From contig JAAMPI010000092.1 in the NCBI GenBank assembly GCA_013054445.1, positions 1-64,000 of the forward strand: a stretch of 64,000 nucleotides of DNA. Direction: 5' to 3'. This document shows, piece by piece, positions 12,116-22,923 of this stretch. Both the position numbers and the translations under genes were made by a program. The number at the start of each line of letters is the position of its first letter. Position 1 is the first letter of the stretch. The notes beneath the pieces are model-generated. The model was not told the DNA's origin. It made no database searches and saw nothing but the letters and a program-made list of their open reading frames with translations. Source of the DNA: Cudoniella acicularis (lineage: Eukaryota > Ascomycota > Leotiomycetes > Helotiales > Helotiaceae).

Positions 12116-13019
12116 AGTGGATGCTGAATGCTCTGCCTTCGTGGGCAGAGTTGTCGAGAGGGTAAGATCTTACAAAAATTAGGGGCAAGTGCTGTTTGAA
12201 GTCGAATAACTTTCTTTGTCTGCCCTCGAACGCCACGTTTAAAAGCTATACTGCTTTCTAACCGCTTTTCTCCCGATTTCTTTGACATTTTCTTTGACAT
12301 GTCTCTTGGAGATACAACCAGACGAGCCTCAGCTTTTCGAAATCCTCGTGTCCAAAAAAGGATGTCTCGTTCACGATTATTGGGTTTTCTACGGGACTCA
12401 CTGCGGGACGTAAGGCAGGTATCCGAAAATAGGACCCGTGATGAAGGCTAAAGCCATTCCCGGAGCGGATATCCCGCCCTTCAAGTCCCCCCTTTTGGAG
12501 CCCCACAGTCGTGTAAATTTTATGCCGCGACAACATAAACAGGACGGTCATAAAGCTTTATCGCGTATCGAATTATTCCTCTGCATGAATCGATTTTTGC
12601 CTGCAATTGGGATTTTACGTTCAAGTATTTCCTTTTTCAGGCTTTTTTTCGTGCGTAGTGGCTGTATGCAAAAGCTCCTGAATTCATGGTTCACCGTCAT
12701 TTAATCGCGGCACAAGGCCTGGTTAGATTCTGGGAAGAATCACAAGTGTCTTAAACTGGGCCTCTCGCTCTGATGGTAGTGCCCGGGCGTCAGGAAGCGT
12801 TCTAGGAACATCATCTTTGTTGTCTTTCCTCCATTATCAGAAAACTGCATGTAGCCGCTTCAAGCAATGCACGCGAATCGCAACCCAAAATCTTTCAATT
12901 AGGTATGAAGACATTGAGAAAACCTTCCGTGATGTTGACAGGTCCTTTCCGCGCGACGAACTGGGGATAAAGAGCAGTCCTGTCCGCGCGAAGGATCCCA
13001 TCGACCATCGACGACTTCA
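12116..13019. other. Intergenic
   Basis: Upstream regions of the divergent membrane protein (minus) and Hsp70-like relic (plus). No coding signal recognised. Confidence 0.55.
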
Positions 13020-14987
13020 ATGGCGCTCGGAGCAAAAGAGACAGTGATATGTGTTGATTTCGGAATGACAGGCTCTGGTAAGTTCAGGATCCTTTTCAAC
13101 CATTTTCCCAAAGCAGCTTCTGAAATTCGGGATTCCTGGCAGTGGCAAGATGGCGGCTTCCGAACGAGCCGTGGTCAGATACCAACAAACTCAAAAAGAC
13201 TCCGACTAGAGTGGCATATAACCCCTAGGACATCGCAGGTCCTCCCATTGTATGGGGAGCTGCCTGTGGCAGACTGCCGCCCAGCCAGATCAAAGAATGC
13301 TTCAAAACCTTCATTGGAGCTACCGACTTCTCTGTCGACGCCAACGCTTTCCCCTGGGTACCCACTTCGCAAACAGAGCTCCATCGCTGGGTTCGCGACT
13401 ATTTGCTGATGCTCTGTGCTAACGTTGTGTCGACCATCAACATAAGAGCAGCGCCAGGCTAGCAAGATGCGGACATTACTTGGAACTTTACCGTGCCGGG
13501 CAGTTGGGCGAAATTTCCAGTAGTGGCGGACTTCAGGAGGTTAGCAGAAGATGCTATTTCCAGCAGCTTTGAGAATACAAAAAGTGTCCGTGTTTGCTGC
13601 GATGTGACAGAGGCGACCGCGTCTGCTCTTTCTCTCCTGGTCAACATCGACAACGAGGCAGCTCCAACTCAAGAGAGGCGCTATAACATTGGCAACACGG
13701 TTATTACTTGCGATATTGGCGGTTCGACAACGGATACTGCTGTCTCGACAGTGTCTAGTGCGGGAAGGCTGCACACCTGGCCGCAGTTGGAGTCAGTCTC
13801 AACTGGTACTGTGACCATCGAGAAAGCCTTCTGGCTCCATGCGAGGGAGATTTTACAGAGCGCGGGAGTTTCGGACCCCGACCTTGTTGCACTAGAGGTC
13901 ACCCGAAGCTGGAGATTTCGAGATACATATGTCAAGTTTGCGAATCACCGGAGTGACCAGCCCCTGCGCGTCGAGATCAAGCTCCCGGCGGATTTTCATT
14001 TGCTGGCGTGGGAGCCACAGGAACCACCTCAAGCCAACTTATCAATTATCTGAGAAGGGTCACTTTTTATACATAGGTACATATATCCCTGGCATTATGT
14101 TCTTTGTCTCCCTCTAATAGTCGTTGCTGAAGGGGCGTATTCGAGTCGTTCTATACCGATTTCGTGGAACAAATCGAAGAAGCTATTGACGAAGCTGTCA
14201 ACAAATTAGCTGAGAAGAGAAAGTACCCGGTAAGTACTAGAGATCCTAGACCTTCCTATATCTAATTGATCAAGACTGTCATCGGGCTCTGTGGAGGAGG
14301 ATCTCGAATACTGTATGCAGTACATCGTCTTCAACGCAGATATGGAGATGTACTTTGTACCTTGGGCCACACACAAACCACCATTTTCCCGTGGGTGCCT
14401 CCCCTCTCTAGTCCCGTGCTTGAGTATTCTAACATCCACAGGGAGATGGCAACTGTCATAGGCAATTCTTTGATGTGGGACCAATCGAGACTCAAGGAAT
14501 TCACAAGTGTGACGAGTTTTGCTATTGAAACGAGAGAGGGGATTGAATGGAGGCGTTCTGAAGCAAATCTTGTAAGCAGAATATCACTTGCCGGGATTTT
14601 CTAACAGGATGACTAGAAACCGTCAACCTTTGCTGGAGCATACAAATGGTTTGTCAGTTTTACCTGCAGTAAAAATGGTGATCGCAGTACGCATAAGATC
14701 ATCGCCGTGCCATCGAACTCTGCTCTCCCCAACAAATTTTCAGATGGTAAGAGTAATTCCCCGAGCGCCGAAGTCTGCTAACTTCCGAAGCTTCGCAGAT
14801 CTTGGATTCTATAAGTTGGGTCGTTCGCGTGGACCTCAGAAATGAAAAAAGGGGTGGGCTATTTGGGAAGAGAAAGTACCGAATTATTTGCTACATCGCT
14901 GGCCCACTGGACATCATGATCAAAGCCAAGTCTCTTGTGGGTGATGAAGATATTGCGTGCACAGTTCAGAGGGTTGGGAGGCAATGA
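13020..14987 (+). pseudogene. Hsp70-like ATPase, broken by stops and frame changes
   Basis: The first exon (13020-13077) encodes an actin-like ATPase phosphate-1 motif, V-I-C-V-D-F-G-M-T-G-S. A gtaagt...ggcag intron (13078-13142) follows. The next frame carries P-P-I-V-W-G-A-A-C-G and, at 13680-13745, the phosphate-2 motif C-D-I-G-G-S-T-T-D-T-A. This frame is cut by TAG at 13226-13228 and 13460-13462. Near 13980 the recognisable sequence moves to another frame (G-F-S-F-A-G-V-G-A-T-G-T-T-S-S). Later pieces (F-Y-T-D-F-V-E-Q-I-E-E-A-I; G-G-G-S-R-I-L-Y-A) and a final segment ending at 14987 still look Hsp70-like. The family is the expanded fungal Hsp70-like group often linked to heterokaryon-incompatibility genes. 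Coding function is lost unless these are sequencing errors. Confidence 0.78.
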
Positions 14988-15554
14988 GCGAAGACCAGTT
15001 CAAAAATTCAGCAACTTACATCTTTAAAACATTCTTTCCCTCGGCTGACACTGCACCTTCTCTCCTTGGCGCTCTCACTTCATAATGCCCTCTCCTGAAA
15101 TATTTCACTTAAATTTACTATCCCAGTCAGGGGCTCCTTCCCTAACAAAACCCGAAACTGTACTTTTCTCATTGATTTTTCGGTATATCTTGCTGTGTAC
15201 CTTTTTGATTAATCGTTAGAAATTCGGCAAAGACTTTATAATCACAAATCCTTACTTTACCTCAACTTGTCACTCTCGAAAACCGCAAGCGCAAGTGCAT
15301 ATCTCAGGTGTCAGGGGTAATTATTCGGGTGTCAAAGTCTACCATGGTGCTCGAAAAAAAAATTCTAGTCAGATTATCGTCTTTCGAAAGAAGGTAAAAG
15401 CATTTCAATCTACCAAGCTACCAATATATCAAGGAAAGCACACACCCGCGTCCTCAGCCACCTCTCTCCCCCGACTCCACTCCTTCAAATCCATTCAGAC
15501 ACACCCTCCCATCTTCCATATCGCACACTACTGATCTCCCATCACGCCCACACT
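14988..15554. other. Intergenic
   Basis: Lies downstream of both the Hsp70-like relic and the RiPP-type precursor gene, which converge here. No coding signal seen. Confidence 0.6.
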
Positions 15555-15979
15555 CTACTCATCACCTCCCTCCAACTCCTCCCTAGCATACTGCGCATAA
15601 ATCCGAAATCCGCCGCCACCATTCCCATTAACAGGCTCTCTCTTCTCCTCCCTTTTCTCTTTCAACCCAGCATCGGCTTCTTCCCTAGCATATTGCGCAT
15701 AGATTTTGAACCCTTCACCGCCGCCGTTGACAGGGCTGGGGTCACGCGTTCCGAAGGCGATAGGGGTGTCAGAGCGTTTTTCAACCCCGTTGACGAGTTG
15801 CCGGGTGTAAATTACGAATTCGGGGTCTGGGGGGTTTATGTTAGTGACCGTTGTGTTGGTGGGATAAAAGATTGAGCCAGCAGATGGGGTAGAGATGTAC
15901 CTGGAGAAGCGACAGGGACTGCAGAGACAGTGGTGGTGATTGCCAGAGCGAAGGTGGCAAGGATGGTAGAGAAATGCAT
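15555..15979 (-). CDS. Candidate dikaritin-type RiPP precursor (secreted, Kex2-processed repeats)
   Basis: Two exons, 15901-15979 and 15555-15826, with a 74-bp intron (gtacat, cactaac branch, cccccag), give 116 residues. Residues 1-20 are a clear signal peptide ending T-T-T-V-S-A. The mature part holds three related units centred on F30-V-I-Y-T-R-Q, F66-K-I-Y-A-Q-Y and F100-R-I-Y-A-Q-Y. The last two sit in a longer repeat: P-V-N-G, a Gly-rich spacer, F-(K/R)-I-Y-A-Q-Y-A-R-E-E. Dibasic K-R sites at 43-44, 84-85 and 88-89 suit Kex2 cleavage. This is the architecture of dikaritin precursors (ustiloxin, phomopsin, asperipin, epichloecyclin types), in which an aromatic-rich core is excised and cyclised. 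The neighbour at 16709, facing away across 0.73 kb, encodes a UstYa-family protein, and a second follows. Precursor role is inferred; the gene structure is seen. Confidence 0.82.
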
Positions 15980-16708
15980 TTTGGAAGAGAAGAAGCGATT
16001 TTGCGGTGTTTGCGGTGTTTGCGTTGTTTGAAGTTACTTTGAGAAGTTGTGGAGGAAGGAATGTTATCTGATTGAGGAGACTGATGAGAAAGTTGAGAGA
16101 TCAGGCGAATGACTTCCTTTTAACTCTTGTCTCGAAGTCTCGAGGGATGATCAAAACGTCACAGTGTAATAATAATTCAGACTTTTATTCATGCGGTTCA
16201 CTTGCGTTCCGAAAATTCCTACCGTCCTGTTGCAGTTCCAACGGATCAAGACGTGGGAGTATATCGTCTCGCAGCATTTCTTGGTATTTGAAGTGCGTAA
16301 CGAGGTTCAAGCTGAACAAGGTGGAATATGGTGTTGTAACCTGTCAGCAGGAACGCGGAACCCGCATTTGGTTAAAAGAGAGTTCATGCGAAGCGCAAAG
16401 GATTCAACTTCTAACTATCTGAAACGTTTCAAACTTCACTTAGAAATAATCCCCACTTGCTAATCGAGGGGAAGGTTGAAGTTCGGTATACTTCCATTTT
16501 TAAGGAAGGGTCCTGAAGCATAGGGCTTTACCGCGCATGTCTTATGTACCCTTCCCACGGCTATTTTGGCTGCACAATGCTGCCTCGCTACGCTCCACCT
16601 CTAATATCTTCTACTCTCGAACATTAATTGTGCAATGCAAATACCTGCGATTCTCCAAGCTCCCCCATACCCAATTGCCCATCAATCATTCCCCTTCTGA
16701 CTCAAAAA
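15980..16708. promoter_or_regulatory. Bidirectional intergenic region of the RiPP-type locus
   Basis: 729 bp between the divergent starts of the precursor (minus) and the first UstYa gene (plus), suited to shared control. Tandem TTTGCGG(T)GT units lie at about 16000-16030, just upstream of the precursor start. No specific operator was identified. Confidence 0.5.
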
Positions 16709-17826
16709 ATGTCTCTCGACCTTAAATCTTCTTGGAAAAAACTATCAAGTGCGAAATTGGGTTCGTGGTCACCGCTTTCTCAGCAACGGTCCAAAATGGA
16801 TATGCCTCAGGACGACAACGAGCACTTGATGTCGGACAGCAGATCATCAACAGAGGTTGACGACTCTTATTATCCCCAGAAACCTCGAAATTGGTCCCGG
16901 GGTTGGGTTCTACACCTACTCATTCTCGGAATAAATATCGGGTTTGGAATCTTCATGCTGCGAGCATCGAGAACTTCAATAATCTGTCCAGAATCAACGT
17001 CTCAAGAATCATTAGAATTTGGGAAATTAAGAAAACACGAACTTGGTATTTATGTTCACATTCGATTTTTGCGAAACACTACTAATGACAGGATTAGTAC
17101 TCACTGAACCGGTCATTGAATATCAAGACCAGGTCTTTATATCCAGTGGTTTCCACCGGCATGCGCACGATGAGCCATCCATCTATGAAACTCCTCGAAC
17201 CCACGAGACAGACAAAGCGTGGGAGAAACTCACTACAGGTAGGCAAAAATCTCTCTAAACCCATAATTCTATATATTTACAAGGGTTTAATTTCTGACAA
17301 AACTCGATCGATTCAGTGGGATTCGTGTCCCTAACAGCGGAGCAAAACTCACAGCTTGCAAACTCCACCGTGGAGTCTCTCTCTCGGCCCGGAACATACC
17401 CCGTAGCTCTCGGAGTATTCCATCAACTGCACTGCCTCGTAAGATTACTATTATATTCCTAAGTTCAAAATAAAATTTTGTGTCCTGACAAAAGAGCGCA
17501 GAATTACATCCGCATCCTCCTATTCCCCCAAGAAGGCGACGGGAAAGGAGAGACAGATGCCCAGAGAGCACATCACAAGAATCACTGTTTGGATTACCTC
17601 CGACAAGTTGTTCAATGCCATGGCGGTAAGATTTCTCTCTTCATTTTGGAAATTTAAGAGTAAAGGTTGGACTAACGATGTCTTAGATACCACACCCCTC
17701 TCCGTGTATTATGAGAAGACACACTCCGGGTACGCGTTTGATCATGCTGTCACTCACAGCTGCAGGAATTTCGACAAGATTTATGATTGGGCTGCCGAAA
17801 ATGCGGCGGATTTGCATATCGAATGA
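16709..17826 (+). CDS. UstYa-family (DUF3328) oxidase, copy 1
   Basis: Five exons: 16709-17045, 17098-17238, 17317-17438, 17502-17625 and 17687-17826. All introns are GT-AG and the total is 287 residues. The first acceptor could also be six bases upstream (17091) without changing frame. The layout is typical of UstYa/UstYb: an acidic cytosolic N-terminus, one membrane segment at about 66-84 ([15 protein letters not shown]), then the lumenal domain. Both signature motifs are present: H195-Q-L-H-C-L and, 28 residues on, H228-C-L-D-Y-L-R-Q...C-H-G-D. In known clusters these proteins catalyse oxidative macrocyclisation of the precursor core through Tyr/Phe side chains. Pairing with the divergent precursor gene supports that role here. 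Ends H-I-E, TGA at 17824. Confidence 0.92.
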
Positions 17827-18579
17827 TTCGTTTCGCTTTTTGTTAGCGATTCGCGCTTGAAAGTGCAATGTATAGAGCTTAGAATATTTGTTTGAAATTG
17901 AAATCGTGGAAAACCCATTATTCCTTTGCCTGGTTAAGACAATTTGCCTCAGGGTGTGAGATTGGAAAAGGTTGTCTTGTGATCTTGAGAGAAGAGATTA
18001 AGTGAGAGGATAGTGCGTTTGAAAAAAGAACACTAGCCGGATATCCTAGGTACCAGACCTCAGTGTAAATCTCCTCTGCATGTCTTATCTTGATATTTTA
18101 GCGTTTTATTTTAGGCAGAATCCTCCCTTATTTAGTCGTCTCGGGACAGTTAGATTTGGTCGTTACATTTTACGTTGATAGAGCTATGTAACCTTATCAA
18201 ATGATGTTCACGTGAGGAGAGGTACTTACAAAAGGAGAGGTGCTTAGAAAAGGAGAGGTGCTTAGAAAAGGAGAGGTGCTTAGAAAAGGAGAGGTGCTTA
18301 GAAAAGGAGAGGTGCTTAGAAAAGGAGGGGTAATCAAAAAACTTGAGAAATTCATGATCTATAATAGATGGATTCTTACGATTCAAAAGTTTAATCATGA
18401 TATTAAAATCTGACTATAGATACCTCACTTCAAACTTTAATAAGACCCTCGACTTATTCCCCTTACTAAAACCCAACTCCCGACCCCTCTTACACATACA
18501 AACCCCACTATTTAAATCCCACTCCTATCCCCGCCCATTTCACTCACCAACCAACCAAACACATGGCGCAATTCACACC
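17827..18579. other. Intergenic between convergent UstYa genes
   Basis: Terminator regions of the two convergent UstYa genes plus the 18-bp minisatellite listed separately. No other coding signal. Confidence 0.6.
18217..18342. repeat. 18-bp minisatellite (gagaggtgcttagaaaag)
   Basis: Seven units in tandem. The middle five (18235-18324) are identical; the first and last are diverged. Because 18 is divisible by three, the minus strand reads as an open frame with the hexapeptide F-S-K-H-L-S repeated. That frame has no signal peptide, so I treat it as a minisatellite between the two UstYa genes. Confidence 0.9.
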
Positions 18580-19794
18580 TCAGGCAACACCCAACCCACT
18601 CGTATTCCTCCCCCTCGCCCACTCATAAATGCCCTCCCAATCTCTACACGTATGCCTAATTCGAAAATCCGGCTTATACCTCCCCTCATTCTTTTCATCT
18701 CGTTCAAGAGTAATTGGCGTTAGATCCTGTTTATTTCTCAGCGCCCCCTTTATATCACAGCAGAGAAGAAGAGACAGATAGGATGAAGAAGCAGAAAGAT
18801 GACTTACGCCATGGCACATAAGTACTTGACGGAGGTAATCAATACAATGTACTGTTGTAATTTATTTTGTTAGTTTAGACTTCGGGTTTTTAAGTGAAAG
18901 TGGGGATGGGGATAGGGATGGGGAGAGGGGGAAGGAAATCACACACCAAGATGTCTCTCCCTCGACCATTCACTCTCGTGCTCATGATGCTGCCCACCCT
19001 TTGCATAACTCGCTTGGCGTAAATAATCCTATCCCACATATCAACATCTCCCCATCTCTTTCACCTTTCCATAACAAAAAAACGAGGTGTAAAAGGGAGA
19101 AAGGGAGACATACCAAACAATGCAACTGATGAAACACCTCTAGCGTAACAAGATACTCCCCCTTCACATCCCCATTTATATCAGTAAGCTCCGCCGTCTC
19201 GAGATTTTCTAATTGGGAGTATTCTTTTGAGGTGAGGACGACGTTCCCTACTGTGGATGTTTTATGAGGTTAGTTGGAGGCTTGAAGACCGGGTGGAGCG
19301 GCTGGAAGGATGTGAAATACCATCGATTAATTCCTGCCACTTCTCGTTGGTTACTGAGGACGGTGTACCGATGTAGGCATTATTTGGTTCTTCTTTCTCG
19401 GTGGAGGAGAAGCCACTAGGATCGAAATACACCGTTTTATAGCTAACTGCTTGTTTGGCGAATGCTTTATATTTAAATAAAATCAGTAATGTTTCCCTCT
19501 TAATTGTGATTGAGGAGAGAAAATGGAGAACTTGCGCAATTCAGAGGGTAGTAAATCGCCTACACGAGGGTAAAAGTGGGAGATTATCAGGAGGGCGGAG
19601 AGGAGGAGGAGGAGGATGTGGATGGTGATTTGGTATGCCGTGTATGAAGCTTTTTGGTTAGGGAATTTGGGGAGGAAGGCGTTGTGTATCGTTGTTAGGT
19701 GGTGGTGATGAAGTGATGAGTTTGAATTCTCGATATTGACATTAACATCTTCGTGTTTGAGGGGGGTATAGTGGACAGTTGAATGAGGGGACAT
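18580..19794 (-). CDS. UstYa-family (DUF3328) oxidase, copy 2
   Basis: Six exons on the minus strand: 19536-19794, 19321-19464, 19114-19247, 18947-19028, 18808-18851 and 18580-18726. Together they give 269 residues. Four introns are GT-AG. The first, 19465-19535, uses a GC donor (gcaagt), and only that choice keeps the frame. Residues about 53-72 form one membrane segment (Y-Q-I-T-I-H-I-L-L-L-L-L-S-A-L-L-I-I). Both family signatures are present: H174[10 protein letters not shown] and H208-C-I-D-Y-L-R-Q...C-H-G-D. A His/Glu-rich insert (G-Q-H-H-E-H-E-S-E) lies between them. Two UstYa proteins per precursor is common in dikaritin clusters and fits more than one ring closure. It converges on copy 1. 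Confidence 0.9.
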
Positions 19795-22700
19795 TTTGTT
19801 ATATTGCTCAGTCGGAGAAAGTAGATGAATTTCACCCCGCGCAATTGTCGAGAAAAGCCAAATTTGGCTTAGCAGAGAAAGCGAAACAGTGTGAAAAGTA
19901 GCTGAGTAAAAGTTTAGAAACAACGAGGTCCATCCAGAGAAAGAGACCTAGAGAGACATCTAGATCGCGGCCGTGTTGGCGAAAAACTTAGCCCCGGTAT
20001 AATCAGGCCCACAACATTGAATGCTACTTTCTGTTGACGCCTCTTCGCCGCCTTCAGAGATAGACACTTGATACATAAGGATGAAAGGTTTCAGATTCCG
20101 ACTCTTCTGCGTGACGATGTCATGTTGGGGTTTGATATTGCACAGCACCGCACCGCATAGCGCAGATGTCTCGAACTTCAAAGCATCTGCGCTTCCATCA
20201 AAAATCCCCAAAAAATCACTCACGATTTTTGAAGTCCTAGTCGCTATTTCAGTTAAAGCGAGAACGCTGCTTTCGGAAATTTTGGTGCGGCGGTAGTATC
20301 AGAAAATAGGGAAGCTCGAGTCGAGAATTATGGATGTTTCATGTCGCGATAAGGTTATTTAAATATAGCGTCGGGAAAAGAACATCCAAATGATCCAATA
20401 ATAATTTATAAATAGTAAAATAAGATACCAAGCAAGATATATGAATTACACGTGAAATAGATACTTGAAATCAGAAAATTCAATCAGAAAGAAGAGAGGT
20501 TGGCCCTGCTGAGGAGCTGGAAGAGAATTCAAAAGGGGTCGTTTCTGAAGGGGGCTTTTTTGGAACGTACCTGCACATTATTCACATGCGTTTGAAGATG
20601 AGAACTCATGCAGAACCGTTAGCTGCATGCAAAAACCACACTCGCTGTGTACCACTGCACCTTCATGTCGGTTTGCCAGAGACTTGTGAACAACTGTAAT
20701 TTCCGTGGTCGAAAATCTTTTCTCGTGGTACCGTGGCGCGGACAAGCTTTTTGGCGTTGCGCCTAATGCAAAGGCACTTCCAATGATACGCAAACACTGC
20801 AGTGCATCATGTGTGCCACAGTAGTTCGGGAAAGATTTCTCCAGCCAATTCCGGTTCAGGCGTTTGCGAATAGGGGTAGAAGCGGGTGACCACAGATTCT
20901 GACTTGTTTTAAGGGGTTCTGCGTCCAAGAATCTATTGATTGCTCGTACTCCCGCAATAGTAGTAGAATAGTTGCGTCTAATAACTTGATGATGGCTGAA
21001 TTGTAATCGGAAGAGATGCTGGAGGATTTCTGGAAGGAGCTTCTTGTGGCCAGAAAAGGTGGAGAATGAAGGACGTGTTGAAATTCTAAAAATCTTGGGT
21101 GAAAGCATGCCTGTTGAACCCCTGAAATCACATTTTCGTGTCTGAGAAAGGTGCTTGGTCGTGAAAAAGAAACGTGATACAGGTACCCTCATTCCAGGTG
21201 CAAAAATGGTGGCGTTTTTCGTTTGAATGCTGTGCTTCCAGGCTTGCTTCTTCCCGAGACAGGCCACGTCATGGACGTTTGTGGAGCGGACAATTTTATG
21301 AGACATCTCAACATCAACGTCCATCGATCTCACAGTGCTCACTGCCATGTCTGCGATATTTCCGCAACATGCTTTCTATCATCCTGTATTTTTGTATCAC
21401 CTTGTCTCTCGAAATCCCTCTTCAGAGCCCACGTCGCCCCCGAACACAAACAAAGCACCTTCGCCATACCTGTATCGTGCACGATTGATGAGCCAAGGCC
21501 AACAATATCTTGATTTCCCCGCGCATCGTATCTCGAAATCTCATCATTGCCCCTTTTGGACGATGAATGGTCTCGACTGCTCGCCGGGGTCGGTCTTCTA
21601 CCAGAAGCCTTCATCCCAAATGAGAAGGTCGCTTCAGGACTACTGTTGTTAGACCAAGAGCTAGAATCTAGCTGGTCTTTCGGGTCGAAGGCAAACGCTG
21701 AATTGAAGCCTGAAGATGTACTCTCTTGGAGATCCCGAAGCCAAAAGGAACTATCTGGAATCAATAGGATATTGTACAAGACCCTGGCCGACTCCTTTTC
21801 GCAATTGTCCGCGGTCGATTCGTCGAGGCTTTGGTGTTGTTCAAAGGTTGTTAAAGGCTGCGTCCAATGCCTTGGGATGGCCATCAGCTAGACGCACGCA
21901 CACACCGGGAGGCACCTTCGAAATGCCTTCTCGGTGGGCCAGCACAATACCATGTCTTATCGCGTTGCTCCTGTATGCTTGAGGGAAATTAGCCATCCCC
22001 GTGTTGTTCGTCCTTGCTGGTGGAGAACCTCGGTCCTTTGAAAGGGGCAAAATAATGCCAAGGGGGTATCTTCAGGAGAACAGTCCGGCGGTCTTGGGCC
22101 TAATAATAGATGGATCTCGAGATCTCCATATCGGGATCCGGAACCATTTCGCGCATCGGTTGGTTTGTTCTCGCTCTTCTTGGCCTTCTATCTATCGGGT
22201 GTGTTCAGCGACCAGAGCGCTGCAGCAGCTAGCCGGTACCCTATGATAGCTCCTATCATGGACCCTATCGGAATTCGAACAGGGGCGCGAGGCGGGGGAT
22301 CTACAGGCGACAGACTCCCCAGGTACCTAGGTACACGGCAGCTTCAAGACGCAGAGATGCGCCTTCCCAGTAAGTCAAATCGGATACTGTGCTTTCCCTG
22401 TGCTCTCCTAGCCTTGAAGCCTCTTTCCTGGTTAAGTAATTGTAAGCAGCAAAAGCGGTGGCCAATAATTGTCCCTTTTGGCTTGATGTTGAAGATTTCC
22501 AAAGGTGTAGCGTTGCCGAGAATAAAAATATTGGTGCAGAACACGGTACGACTCTAGTACTGTTGCGCTGCAGTCTATGGTGACTCGTGAGCTGGTACTC
22601 AGGTAGCCATACCATGTTTTCCCTGCTTCCTCTCGTTGATCTTGTCCAGGTGGGCCGGCAGTGCTACAGCAGTAGTCTTCAGCCTCCAGATCACCTCCAA

Positions 22701-22923
22701 GAATCCAAGCCACGACCGCCTTTCTTCTTAGCACACTTTCTAGCCTCCTCCGACGCATCCAAATTCTCAGCGCCCTCCGAAATAACCACTTGCATTGCAT
22801 ATATCAAGAATGAAAAACTGACTTTAACAGGAGGGTTTTTTGGGTTCTTGCCGCCTTCTCTCCCCTCTTCTTTGCGCTTCTACTCTTTGTGCTTTGAAAA
22901 TTCCTTCGTTTTTGTTCATAGCG
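19795..22923. other. Region without a confident gene
   Basis: About 3.1 kb. An open minus-strand frame at about 19960-20290 (S-D-F-L-G-I-F-D-G-S-A-D-A-L) has no ATG and a gtgagt that could be a donor; it might be an isolated exon. A plus-strand frame at 21223-21888 reads protein-like (L-L-D-D-E-W-S-R-L-L-A-G-V-G-L-L) but is interrupted by TGA near 21513. I recognise neither. These may be gene relics. A CG-richer stretch with short inverted motifs lies at 22200-22340. Confidence 0.45.

Noticed and set aside
18217..18342. CRISPR-like array
   Set aside because: Units are directly adjacent with no spacers, in a eukaryotic genome.
18150..18398. Minus-strand frame with six-residue repeats as a second RiPP precursor
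   Set aside because: No signal peptide and no dibasic sites between units; an 18-bp minisatellite explains the open frame. Kept only as a low-level finding.
20578..21348. 256-codon minus-strand frame as a gene
   Set aside because: Starts with a weak leader, no domain, no splice support, and overlaps other open frames of equal quality.
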